Shown piece by piece: positions 1 to 7,593 of a DNA stretch of 26,703 nucleotides. The DNA comes from an uncultured Veillonella sp. GTDB taxonomy: Bacteria > Bacillota > Negativicutes > Veillonellales > Veillonellaceae. Under the pieces are notes generated by a model that was not told where the DNA came from, searched no databases, and saw only the letters and a list, made by a program, of their open reading frames with translations. How positions within the stretch are numbered: position 1 is the stretch's first letter; each line of letters starts with the position of its first letter. Where the stretch lies: NCBI GenBank assembly GCA_900549845.1, contig URPT01000006.1, positions 1-26,703 on the forward strand, given 5' to 3'. A program made the translations under genes and the position numbers.

Positions 1-126
1 CGCCGCGGCGTAGACCCGGCGGCGGGTGGATTCCCGCACCCGGTCCGGGGTCGTAAAGGTCCGGGAGACCGTGGCGGTGGAGACGCCGGACAGGCGGGAT
101 ACATCATAAATCGTTGGGGTATCCAT
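1..126 (-). CDS. LacI-family transcriptional regulator, N-terminal fragment
   Basis: The first 42 codons of a LacI/GalR-type repressor run off the left edge of the window. The peptide starts MDTPTIYDVSRLSGVSTATV and continues with SRTFTTPDRV, the classic LacI helix-turn-helix: a Y-DVA-like first helix, then the V-S-x-x-T-V-S-R recognition helix that enters the major groove. A GGAG ribosome site lies about 10 bases before the ATG. The sugar-binding domain is outside the window, so the ligand cannot be named. The coding part is far richer in GC than the next 23 kb, so it probably comes from a different genome. A cre-type operator and a promoter lie directly upstream, which suggests autoregulation or control by CcpA. 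Family is certain; the specific regulator is unknown. Confidence 0.85.
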   Translation of the reverse strand, partial: MDTPTIYDVSRLSGVSTATVSRTFTTPDRVRESTRRRVYAAA

Positions 127-151
127 AAAACCGGTTCTCCTTTCCAGTGTA

Positions 152-165
152 AGAAAGCGCTTACA
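152..165. promoter_or_regulatory. cre / LacI-type operator
   Basis: Read on the minus strand the site is TGTAAGCGCTTTCT, which fits the catabolite-responsive element consensus TGWAARCGYTWNCW at every position and has the central CG typical of LacI/GalR-family operators. It lies between the predicted promoter (212-240) and the regulator start at 126, so a bound repressor would block transcription of the regulator gene. Whether CcpA or the regulator itself binds it cannot be told from sequence. Confidence 0.65.
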
Positions 166-211
166 TTCATGCACAATAAAAATAAAGCGCCAAGTGCCGT
201 GATTTGTGAAT

Positions 212-240
212 ATGATATCATGGCAAAATTTGGATTGCAA
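212..240 (-). promoter_or_regulatory. Promoter of the LacI-family gene
   Basis: On the minus strand TTGCAA (235-240) and TATCAT (212-217) are separated by 17 bases, close to the sigma-70 consensus. The predicted transcript would have a leader of about 80 bases containing the cre-like site. The promoter therefore belongs with the GC-rich regulator, which places the change of genome between here and gltB. Confidence 0.5.
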
Positions 241-300
241 TAGAAAATCGCCATTTTCTACAGATATCAAAAACAATGTCTTTCTGTATTGTGCAACATT
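241..300. other. Probable sequence join between two genomes
   Basis: To the left lies a GC-rich regulator gene with its own promoter. To the right, directly at the gltB stop codon, the low-GC Veillonella-like block starts. No terminator and no gltD follow gltB. The join must lie between about 241 and 300; the exact base is not visible. It could be an assembly chimera or a real recombination point. Confidence 0.5.
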
Positions 301-3300
301 TACAAATCCAGATATTTTTCTTTGAATGCAGCTAATTGAGCTTCTTCCAAGGATAAGCCTTGTTCTTTATAGCGTTCAATAGCAGCGTGCATTTCTTCAT
401 ATGCTACAGGTACAACTTTTGTAAATCTGTTTACAAAGTTATTCCAGTTTTCAAGGATGTGACGGCCTTTAGCGGAATTAGTATGCAATACGTGTTGTTC
501 TATTAATTCTTTAATGCGTTTAAGGTCATCATTATTAGCAGGACGTAATTCTACTAGACCTGTGTTTACATAACGTTCATCGCAATCGAGGATGTACGCA
601 TAGCCACCGGACATACCTGCTGCGAAGTTACGACCAATTTTGCCAAGTACAAGCACTTCGCCACCAGTCATGTATTCACAACCATGGTCGCCTACACCTT
701 CTACAACAGCTGTGATACCACTGTTACGAACGGCGAAACGTTCACCAGCTACACCATTGATATAGGATGTACCAGATGTAGCACCATAGAAGGCAACATT
801 ACCGATAAGGATGTTTTCATCAGCTTCAAAGATGGATTTCTTAGGTGGATATACAGTGATAGTACCACCGGATAAGCCTTTACCGAGGTAATCGTTCGCA
901 TCCCCTTCAAGTTCTAATGTCATACCTTTAGGAATGAAAGCACCGAAGGATTGGCCTGCAGAGCCTTCAAAGTTCAACTTGATTGTGTTATCTGGCAAGC
1001 CGCTTTCACCATAACGACGTGTCACCTCAGAACCAACCAAGGTACCTACAACACGGTTAATGTTGTTGATAGCCAATTTAGCGCGAATTGGTTTTTGGTC
1101 CTCAATGGCAGGACGGCACATACGCAAGAGCTTGGACATATCCAATGTGCGTTCCAATTCGTGATCTTGGTCAATCATGTGCATATGACCTACAGATGCA
1201 TCGATGTATGGGTGGAACAATACGCGTTTAAGGTCAACGCGAGACAATTTAAAGTTATCGTCTTGAGATTTTTGACGAACAAGGTCGATACGGCCTACAA
1301 GTTCAGCTACGGAACGTATACCTAAGCGAGCCATGATTTCACGCAATTCACGAGCGATGAAGATCATCAAGTTTTCTACGTACTCAGGTTTACCTGTAAA
1401 ACGAGCACGCAATTTTTCATCTTGTGTCGCTACGCCATAAGGGCATGTGTTGAGGTTACATACACGAGCCATTTTACAGCCTACAGCAACGAGTGGTAAT
1501 GTACCGAAACCGAATAACTCAGCGCCAAGCATAGCCGCAACGGCTACGTCAAAACCAGTCATCAATTTGGAGTCTACTTCCAATTTAACGCGGTCACGCA
1601 ATCTGTTGAGCATCAATGTTTGATGAGTTTCGGACAAGCCTAATTCCCAAGGCACACCAGCGTGTTTTACAGATGTACGGCCTGCCGCACCTGTACCACC
1701 ATCGTAACCAGAGATTAAGATATTGTCTGCTTTTGCTTTTGCCACACCAGCAGCGATAGTACCAACGCCAGCTTCAGATGTTAATTTAACGGAAATGCGA
1801 GCATCTTTGTTAACGCATTTCAAATCGTAAATCAACTCAGCCAAGTCTTCGATGGAGTAAATATCATGATGTGGTGGTGGAGATACAAGCTCAACGCCTG
1901 GAGTGGAGTGACGAGCTTTCCCGATTTCAGGGTATACTTTCTTACCTGGTAATTGACCACCTTCGCCTGGTTTAGCACCTTGTGCGCATTTAATTTGCAA
2001 CTCTTTTGCGTGGATGAGGTAATTTGCAGTTACACCGAAACGGCCAGATGCAATTTGTTTTACCTCGGAATTCATGCTGTCGCCATTTGGCAATGGTTTG
2101 AAACGAGCTACATCTTCGCCGCCCTCACCAGAGTTAGATGTGGAACCAAGACGGTTCATAGCGATAGCAATCGTTTCATGAGCCTCTTTACTGATGGCAC
2201 CATAACTCATAGCGCCCGCTTTAAAGCGTTTTACGATGGATTCTTCAGGTTCAACCTCTTCGATAGGAATACCGCCGCCCACTGGGTAGTTCAATTCCAT
2301 CAAAGAACGCAATGTTACATGGTAATCGTTGCGAATCGCTTTAGAGTATTCTTTATATTTTGCATAATCACCGTTAATAAGGGATTCTTGTAAAAGATCA
2401 ATTGTTTTAGGGTTGAACAAGTGCTCTTCCCCATCTTTTACAGGGCCATACCAACCACCTGGTTCAAGCACAGATTCATCGGATTTGAAAGCACGGTCAT
2501 AACGAGCCAAAGCTTCATTGGCAACGCCTACAAGACCAATACCGCCAATACGTGTTGGTGTATTTACGAAGAACTTATTAATAAAGTTGGTATTCAAGCC
2601 CAAAGCTTCGAAGATTTGGGCACCATGGTAAGAACGAACTGTGGAAATACCCATTTTGGACATAACCTTCATAATGCCGCCTACAGCTGCTTTAATGTAG
2701 TTCTTTTCTGCTTGTTCAGGTGTAATATCACCAAGACGTTTACGAGCTTGTAAATCGCGTACAGTTTCAAGAGCCAAGTAAGGATTGATAGCTGTTACAC
2801 CATAACCGATCAATGTACAGAAGTGATGAACTTCGCGTGGTTCACCAGATTCAAGGATGAGGCCAATTTCTGTACGCAACACTTTGTTAATCAAGTGATT
2901 GTGAACAGCAGCTACAGCCAACAATGCTGGGATTGGCGCATGATGTTCATCGACACCACGGTCGGATAAAATCAATACATTTTGCTCTGTACGTGCTGCT
3001 TCTTCTGCTTTTTCGCACAATTCATTCAACGCATCACGCAAGCCATCCGCACCCTTAGTTGGGTCGAAGAGGATTGGCAATGTAACAGATTTCATGCGAC
3101 GGCAGTCAAGAGCCTTAATGGACGCCAATTCTTGATTTGTAAGAATTGGTGTACGCATGGACAACGCATAAGTACCAGCTTTATTAGGATCTGTTAAGTT
3201 ACCAGAGTTACCAAGCATAACGCGTGTAGATGTAACCATTTCCTCACGAATAGAATCGATTGGAGGATTTGTTACTTGCGCAAACATTTGCTTGAAGTAG

Positions 3301-4886
3301 CTGTATAACAATTGTGGTTTATCGGACAAGATAGCAAGTGGAGCATCGGCACCCATCGCACCTACAGGATCTTTACCATCTTTTGCCATAGGGACGATCA
3401 TACGTACAAGATCTTCTTGAGTATAACCAAAGGCTTGTTGCTTTTGGAACAAATCTTCTACTTTTGGAATATCGCTTTCATCAGCTTGCGTAATTTCAGA
3501 CAAGTGGATAACGTGCTCTTTTACCCATTCATCATACGGCAATTCAGTAGCAACGCGTTGTTTGATTTCTTCGTCGGAAATAATGCGTTGTTCCTCTGTA
3601 TCGATGAGAAGCATTTTGCCCGGTTCCAAACGACCTTTAGCGCGAATATTTTCAGCATTTTCGTTTACTACACCCACTTCGGACGCCATGATAACGCGAT
3701 CATCAGTTGTTACATAGTAACGAGCAGGACGCAAACCATTACGGTCAAGTACGCCACCGATAACAGTACCATCAGTGAAGCCCATAGCAGCAGGACCATC
3801 CCATGGTTCCATCATGAAGCTATTGAACTCATAGAAGTCATGTTTTTCTTGGCTCATGAGATTGTTGCGTTCCCAAGGTTCAGGAATCATCATCATAATA
3901 GCATGAGGCAAAGAACGACCTGTCATGTGTAAGAATTCCAATGTGTTATCGAACATAGCGGAGTCAGAACCGCTGTCATCAACTACAGGGAATACTTTTT
4001 TGATGTCCGGGAACAATGGAGATTCCGCTTTGCCTTCACGAGCATTGATCCAGTTTACATTACCGCGAATAGTGTTGATTTCACCATTGTGAACTAAGAA
4101 ACGGTTAGGATGTGCCCGGGCCCAGCTTGGGAATGTATTCGTACTGAAGCGAGAGTGAACCATCGCCAATGCAGATGTAAAGTCAAGGTCACTCAAATCA
4201 AGGTAGAAGTCACGCAATTGACCAGGTGTCAACATCCCTTTATATACGATTGTTTTAGAGGACAAGGATGCAATATAGAAATCACTAGATAATTCTTTGC
4301 TCAATGGAATGATGCGTTTTTCCGCTAATTTACGAATGATGTATAATTTGCGTTCGAACTCTTTATTATTTGTAATATCTGGGCCTTTACCGATGAGGAT
4401 TTGAATCATCCATGGACGAATGGCAGCAGCTTCATGACCAACTTTAGTACCATCAACTGGTACTTCACGCCAGCCGAGAACTACTTGACCTTCTTCGCGT
4501 ACCACCTCTTCAAAAATACGTTTTTGCTCGTTGCGGAGGCTTTCATATTTGTGAGCGAATACCATGCCTACGCCGTAATCACCAGCGGAGGGCAAGTTAA
4601 TGCCAAGCACTTCGCACTCGCGTTTGAAGAACTCATGAGGAATTTGCACCAAAATACCGGCACCATCCCCTGTGTCCTTATCTGCACCAGCACCACCACG
4701 ATGCTCAAGACGCTCTAAAATGCGCAAGCCATCATCGATAATATCGTGAGATTTTTTACCCTTAATATTAACGACAAAGCCCATGCCACAAGCATCTTTT
4801 TCAAATTGGCTGCTGTACATACCATTAGCTTCTAGTCTAGCTTGATCTAGACGTTGTTGCTCGATTGTGCTCTGATTCATATCCAT
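300..4886 (-). CDS. gltB: Glutamate synthase, large (alpha) subunit
   Basis: It makes two glutamates from glutamine and 2-oxoglutarate in the cytoplasm. The order is: a short propeptide, then a class II glutamine amidotransferase domain whose nucleophile is Cys33 (KDACGMGF); a central domain; the FMN-binding synthase domain with the GEGGEDVARF and PPPHHDIYSIEDL regions; the 3Fe-4S motif C-x5-C-x4-C (GCKMARVCNLNTCPYG, around residue 1140); and a C-terminal GXGXG beta-helix. At 1,528 residues it is full length. I chose the ATG at 4886 because AAGGAGT (4894-4900) sits 7 bases before it; a longer frame opens at a GTG at 4895 that overlaps this ribosome site. The small subunit gltD, often directly downstream, is missing because the sequence changes character at the gltB stop. 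Upstream lies a long leader region with candidate regulatory RNA. Confidence 0.96.
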   Translation of the reverse strand: MDMNQSTIEQQRLDQARLEANGMYSSQFEKDACGMGFVVNIKGKKSHDIIDDGLRILERLEHRGGAGADKDTGDGAGILVQIPHEFFKRECEVLGINLPSAGDYGVGMVFAHKYESLRNEQKRIFEEVVREEGQVVLGWREVPVDGTKVGHEAAAIRPWMIQILIGKGPDITNNKEFERKLYIIRKLAEKRIIPLSKELSSDFYIASLSSKTIVYKGMLTPGQLRDFYLDLSDLDFTSALAMVHSRFSTNTFPSWARAHPNRFLVHNGEINTIRGNVNWINAREGKAESPLFPDIKKVFPVVDDSGSDSAMFDNTLEFLHMTGRSLPHAIMMMIPEPWERNNLMSQEKHDFYEFNSFMMEPWDGPAAMGFTDGTVIGGVLDRNGLRPARYYVTTDDRVIMASEVGVVNENAENIRAKGRLEPGKMLLIDTEEQRIISDEEIKQRVATELPYDEWVKEHVIHLSEITQADESDIPKVEDLFQKQQAFGYTQEDLVRMIVPMAKDGKDPVGAMGADAPLAILSDKPQLLYSYFKQMFAQVTNPPIDSIREEMVTSTRVMLGNSGNLTDPNKAGTYALSMRTPILTNQELASIKALDCRRMKSVTLPILFDPTKGADGLRDALNELCEKAEEAARTEQNVLILSDRGVDEHHAPIPALLAVAAVHNHLINKVLRTEIGLILESGEPREVHHFCTLIGYGVTAINPYLALETVRDLQARKRLGDITPEQAEKNYIKAAVGGIMKVMSKMGISTVRSYHGAQIFEALGLNTNFINKFFVNTPTRIGGIGLVGVANEALARYDRAFKSDESVLEPGGWYGPVKDGEEHLFNPKTIDLLQESLINGDYAKYKEYSKAIRNDYHVTLRSLMELNYPVGGGIPIEEVEPEESIVKRFKAGAMSYGAISKEAHETIAIAMNRLGSTSNSGEGGEDVARFKPLPNGDSMNSEVKQIASGRFGVTANYLIHAKELQIKCAQGAKPGEGGQLPGKKVYPEIGKARHSTPGVELVSPPPHHDIYSIEDLAELIYDLKCVNKDARISVKLTSEAGVGTIAAGVAKAKADNILISGYDGGTGAAGRTSVKHAGVPWELGLSETHQTLMLNRLRDRVKLEVDSKLMTGFDVAVAAMLGAELFGFGTLPLVAVGCKMARVCNLNTCPYGVATQDEKLRARFTGKPEYVENLMIFIARELREIMARLGIRSVAELVGRIDLVRQKSQDDNFKLSRVDLKRVLFHPYIDASVGHMHMIDQDHELERTLDMSKLLRMCRPAIEDQKPIRAKLAINNINRVVGTLVGSEVTRRYGESGLPDNTIKLNFEGSAGQSFGAFIPKGMTLELEGDANDYLGKGLSGGTITVYPPKKSIFEADENILIGNVAFYGATSGTSYINGVAGERFAVRNSGITAVVEGVGDHGCEYMTGGEVLVLGKIGRNFAAGMSGGYAYILDCDERYVNTGLVELRPANNDDLKRIKELIEQHVLHTNSAKGRHILENWNNFVNRFTKVVPVAYEEMHAAIERYKEQGLSLEEAQLAAFKEKYLDL

Positions 4887-5039
4887 AACGTGCACTCCTT
4901 CATATCACTTGATCAATCCAAGCTCTGCGGCATCGTTCCGTTCGGTCTTGGTGAAAGTATAAACTATAAACTACCTCTAAAGAATCCATTCTGTAGTGAT
5001 ATTATCGGCTGTGACTGTCCATAACCTCATCTAAGTTTT

Positions 5040-5055
5040 AAATTCTATAGAATTT
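5040..5055. promoter_or_regulatory. 16-bp perfect palindrome near the gltB transcription start
   Basis: AAATTCTATAGAATTT is a perfect dyad placed just downstream of the predicted gltB start of transcription (about 5061). Its position is what one expects of a repressor operator. No regulator is known from the sequence; an AT-rich palindrome in AT-rich DNA can also arise by chance. Confidence 0.35.
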
Positions 5056-5067
5056 TTGTCTATACAT

Positions 5068-5097
5068 AGTATACTCCTGTCCACTGTGAATTGAAAA
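5068..5097 (-). promoter_or_regulatory. Candidate gltB promoter
   Basis: On the minus strand TATACT (5068-5073) is a good -10 box and TTTTCA (5092-5097) a weak -35 box, 18 bases apart. It lies after the terminator at 5109-5139, so gltB could be transcribed independently of the RNA upstream. The leader would be about 175 bases long. Confidence 0.4.
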
Positions 5098-5100
5098 TAT

Positions 5101-5139
5101 AAAAAAAACATAGTCTATGACTTTAAGTCATAGACTATG
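5101..5139 (-). terminator. Strong intrinsic terminator upstream of gltB
   Basis: A perfect 15-bp inverted repeat (5109-5123 with 5125-5139, arm CATAGTCTATGACTT) is followed on the minus strand by eight T residues (5101-5108). It ends transcripts coming from rluA or from the promoter at 5312-5340. The plus strand also has a run of T after the stem, so it may work in both directions. Confidence 0.8.
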
Positions 5140-5161
5140 CATTTTTATCACTATTGTTTTT

Positions 5162-5177
5162 TGTATACATGTATACA
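5162..5177. promoter_or_regulatory. 16-bp perfect palindrome TGTATACATGTATACA
   Basis: The perfect dyad lies between the tandem pseudoknots and the terminator. The sequence resembles GntR-type operators (TTGTATACAA-like), but it is inside the predicted transcript, not at a promoter, so it may simply form a hairpin in the RNA. Confidence 0.3.
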
Positions 5178-5209
5178 CAAGCATCAAGGGATATGTTTTT
5201 TTATCATCG

Positions 5210-5302
5210 ATTGAGCTTTTTTTGTTTTACGTGGCACGCTCTATGTCCACATCTAGCAATTGAGCTTTCTTTATTTTACGTGGCATGCTCTATGACCACA
5301 TC
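5210..5302 (-). repeat. Two tandem 44-nt repeats (5259-5302 and 5210-5253)
   Basis: The copies are 49 bases apart and differ at 4 of 44 positions. On the minus strand both start GATGTGG and end AAAGCTCAAT. The differences are T/A in loop 1, A/G in loop 2, and T/C and G/A in the A-rich loop 3 of the predicted pseudoknot, so both stems are unchanged. Confidence 0.85.
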
Positions 5303-5311
5303 ATCATATAA

Positions 5312-5340
5312 ATTATAGTTGATGATACTTATAAAAGCAA
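5312..5340 (-). promoter_or_regulatory. Promoter directly upstream of the tandem RNA repeats
   Basis: On the minus strand TTGCTT (5335-5340) and a perfect TATAAT (5312-5317) are separated by 17 bases. The predicted start near 5305 falls within a few bases of the first repeat copy. The promoter begins right after the rluA stop codon. Confidence 0.6.
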
Positions 5341-5343
5341 TTA

Positions 5344-6213
5344 CTATTTTTCACGACCAAAATCATCCCCTACTTCACAGGTTACCGTCATAGCCTCGTC
5401 CTTACCATAGGGTACAAAGGTGAGTTCTGACGCATGTAAGCATTGACGTGTATAGGGTTTATTGCGTGTCCCATACATGGCATCTCCCACAATAGGATGA
5501 CCAATGTGTTCCATGTGCACGCGGATTTGATGTGTTCTGCCGGTTAATAATTTGAACTTCAATAGCGTATGTTCGCCTTCATGACCAAGAACGGTATATT
5601 CCGTTTGAGCCGGTTGACCAAATTCATCGATGACACGGCGATTATCAAATACTAGATCAACACCAATAGGTTCATCAACTACGCCATCTTCGTTAATACA
5701 GCCTTCTACTAAGCCTGTGTAGATACGGTCGATACGACCAGCTTGTAATTCATCAGTGTAATATTGCTGAGCTTCCTTTGTTTTACCAAAGAGAATACAA
5801 CCAGATGTGTCTCGGTCAAGACGATGTACAGGGCGCACCTTGTGAACTACACCTTTTTTAGCATAATACCCAGCCACATAGTTACTCAATGTACCAGATT
5901 TAGTTTGTCCCGCTGGATGAACAAGCATGAATGGAGCTTTATCAACCACCAAGGTATGAGCATCTTCGTAGAGAACTGTAATAGGGCCTTTTTCTACATC
6001 GACGCCATAGTCCTTATCCTGTGGTAATTCCAAAGTTAACACATCACCCTTTTTGAGAGAACGCTGGGAATGGGCTACACGGCTATTTACTTTCACCCGT
6101 TTCTTGCGGAACATCATTTGAATATCTCGAGAGGATAATGAAAAGCGTTCCTTTACATATTTAGAGACCGTCAATTCTGTTGGTTCTTTCACTGTATACG
6201 TTTTCCAGCTCAT
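5344..6213 (-). CDS. RluA/RluD-family 23S rRNA or tRNA pseudouridine synthase
   Basis: It converts uridine to pseudouridine in structured RNA. Residues about 12-70 form an S4-like RNA-binding domain (LSSRDIQMMFRKKRVKVN). The catalytic domain has the diagnostic HRLDRDTSG motif whose aspartate attacks the uridine, plus the later RTHQIRVHMEHIGHPIVGD motif. At 289 residues it is normal length for the RluA/RluD/YlyB group; which site it modifies cannot be told from sequence. The ATG is 1 base after the stop of the acetyltransferase gene, so the two form an operon. The gene stops with TAG, and a new promoter lies within 30 bases of that stop. Confidence 0.93.
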   Translation of the reverse strand: MSWKTYTVKEPTELTVSKYVKERFSLSSRDIQMMFRKKRVKVNSRVAHSQRSLKKGDVLTLELPQDKDYGVDVEKGPITVLYEDAHTLVVDKAPFMLVHPAGQTKSGTLSNYVAGYYAKKGVVHKVRPVHRLDRDTSGCILFGKTKEAQQYYTDELQAGRIDRIYTGLVEGCINEDGVVDEPIGVDLVFDNRRVIDEFGQPAQTEYTVLGHEGEHTLLKFKLLTGRTHQIRVHMEHIGHPIVGDAMYGTRNKPYTRQCLHASELTFVPYGKDEAMTVTCEVGDDFGREK

Positions 6214-6214
6214 A

Positions 6215-7408
6215 TTACCACCATTCGTTAATATATGTTTTTTGTTCAGGATAGAGAATATCGAAGAATTCTAGCCATTCCTCATTAGCTGAAAGTTTAC
6301 CTTCAAAAGCAAGATCACGAGCAGTTAATGTGCCCATTAAGAGTTGGCTCAAAGCGCCGACTTCAACAGTAATATCTACGTCCCCATCCAATGTATCAGA
6401 CACCTTTTTAACAGATGGAGTCAATGCGCCGCCATATTGGACTTCATAGCGACCTTCATTCCACTCACAAAGACTATCTTTCACACCAAAAGTCATTGTA
6501 ATCGGCATCATCAAAGCCTCTGGATTGACAGGAATGGCTTCAAAGGCAGCTTTCACATCTACAATACGGCTCATCATAAATGGCATCGTAGCATGTCCGC
6601 TTTTACCATCAGGATAGAAGCGATAGTACGTATCGTGAAGTCCTTCATTCCAACGAATCGTAGTACCTTGAGAACGGTGATTATAGAAGTAGTTCAATAA
6701 TGCTCGTTGGGCACGACGTGTAGTGTAAACTAATTCAGAAACAGGAATTTCAGGTTGACCCAAGCGATATACCGCATATCCTTCGATAACACCTTCATCA
6801 TTGCGCACTACAGCGATATTTACGCCTTCCGCAAAGAAGCTACCGAGCAAGCGTTTCCATTCCTTTTCACCGCGCTCAGCATAGCCAGAAAGACGAGCTG
6901 TGTATGCTTTATATACAGGGTCTAATAAGGTCCATTGATCCACGCTATTTAGTAGGCCAAAGCTCAAGGATTTATCCGTCATAGGGCGCAAGTCTTCAAG
7001 AGACATAGTATTTACCCATTGATGTGCATATAATTCCCAACCATATTGTTGGTAGAATGCAGCCTTGGAAGGCATTAAAATCGTCAATGCTTGACCGCGG
7101 TTGCGAAGTTCTTCAAGAGAAGCCTTTAGCAAAGCACCACCTACGCCACCACGACGAGCTGCTGGATGTGTTGCTACACCAACCATGTAGCTTGTAGGCA
7201 ATACAGCACCACGAACATTGATATTGTATTGACGCAAATGAACAGTACTCAACAATTGACCTTGTTCAAGGCCAACCATTGTATTTTCTGGTTCATAGCA
7301 ATTTGTAAAGTAATATTGGAAGAATGGATCTTCCTTTGGTTCAAAGCAGTACGCCCATAGATTTTCCACATGTGGCGTATCTTGAGCCGTTGCAATTCTA
7401 AATTCCAT
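6215..7408 (-). CDS. Eis-like GNAT-family N-acetyltransferase
   Basis: This 397-residue protein has an N-terminal GNAT domain with an acetyl-CoA loop (VGVATHPAARRGGVGGALLK, about residue 75-95) and then AFYQQYGWE, followed by a second degenerate GNAT-like part and a C-terminal SCP2-like domain, the arrangement of the Eis family (DUF4111-independent, about 400 residues). Family members acetylate amines, for example aminoglycosides or proteins; the substrate here is unknown. I chose the ATG at 7408 because GAGG lies 8 bases before it. A longer frame stays open through the pentanucleotide repeat to an ATG at 7582, but that start overlaps the preceding gene's terminator. It is co-transcribed with the pseudouridine synthase downstream. 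Confidence 0.85.
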   Translation of the reverse strand: MEFRIATAQDTPHVENLWAYCFEPKEDPFFQYYFTNCYEPENTMVGLEQGQLLSTVHLRQYNINVRGAVLPTSYMVGVATHPAARRGGVGGALLKASLEELRNRGQALTILMPSKAAFYQQYGWELYAHQWVNTMSLEDLRPMTDKSLSFGLLNSVDQWTLLDPVYKAYTARLSGYAERGEKEWKRLLGSFFAEGVNIAVVRNDEGVIEGYAVYRLGQPEIPVSELVYTTRRAQRALLNYFYNHRSQGTTIRWNEGLHDTYYRFYPDGKSGHATMPFMMSRIVDVKAAFEAIPVNPEALMMPITMTFGVKDSLCEWNEGRYEVQYGGALTPSVKKVSDTLDGDVDITVEVGALSQLLMGTLTARDLAFEGKLSANEEWLEFFDILYPEQKTYINEWW

Positions 7409-7451
7409 AAGTATATCCTCGTTATAGTATAAAAACCACTTTCTATCTGTT

Positions 7452-7498
7452 GCATCGCATCGCATCGCATCGCATCGCATCGCATCGCATCGCATCGC
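7452..7498. repeat. Pentanucleotide simple repeat, nine copies of GCATC
   Basis: Nine perfect GCATC units fill 7452-7496, followed by a partial GC. The tract is in the leader of the acetyltransferase gene, 44 bases before its start codon. On the coding strand each GATGC unit holds an ATG, and because 5 is not a multiple of 3, gain or loss of a unit changes the frame of any translation entering from upstream. Such tracts are typical of slipped-strand contingency loci. Confidence 0.95.
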
Positions 7499-7550
7499 CA
7501 TGATAATACAAAATATACGCTCAAATAGATAGGCTAACACTTCTATTATA

Positions 7551-7587
7551 ACAAAAGGAGCTATGAAGCACATCGGCTTCATAGCTC
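7551..7587 (-). terminator. Intrinsic terminator after the DUF2156 gene
   Basis: A 12-bp stem (GAGCTATGAAGC at 7558-7569 paired with 7576-7587) with a 6-base loop is followed on the minus strand by CTTTTGTT. It lies 7 bases after the DUF2156 stop and separates that gene from the acetyltransferase. The plus-strand side also has a T-run. Confidence 0.75.
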
Positions 7588-7593
7588 AAATTT

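Larger units (their letters stand above)
5101..5306 (-). ncRNA. Candidate small RNA or leader RNA with two tandem H-type pseudoknots
   Basis: A promoter (5312-5340) predicts a start near 5305, directly before copy A of a 44-nt repeat (5302 down to 5259). Copy B follows (5253 down to 5210), and the terminator at 5139-5101 ends a transcript of about 205 nt. Each copy can fold as an H-type pseudoknot: stem 1 AUGUGG with CCACGU (one G-U pair), stem 2 GAGC with GCUC, loops of 5, 3 and 12 nt, the last rich in A. The four differences between the copies are all in loops. No open reading frame is evident. It may be a free small RNA, the 3' tail of the rluA message, or a regulatory leader of gltB. The topology recalls class I preQ1 riboswitches but the sequence does not match that family as I know it. 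I do not recognise this RNA. Confidence 0.45.

Noticed and set aside
684..4718. Several open frames of 60 to 200 codons on the plus strand across gltB
   Set aside because: They are antisense to a full-length, clearly conserved gene, have no ribosome sites and encode no recognisable protein. They result from codon bias of gltB.
5210..5302. Class I preQ1 riboswitch
   Set aside because: The topology is similar, but the sequence does not match the class I pattern as I know it (short stem, UUCUAGC-type loop and AAAACUA tail), and gltB is not a queuosine gene. It is described as an unknown RNA instead.
7452..7498. CRISPR or satellite array
   Set aside because: The unit is five bases with no spacers; it is a simple sequence repeat.
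7408..7582. Extended start of the acetyltransferase at 7582, giving a 455-residue protein
   Set aside because: No ribosome site precedes it, the extension reads through the terminator of the preceding gene and the simple repeat, and relatives start at the MEFRIATAQD segment. I used 7408.
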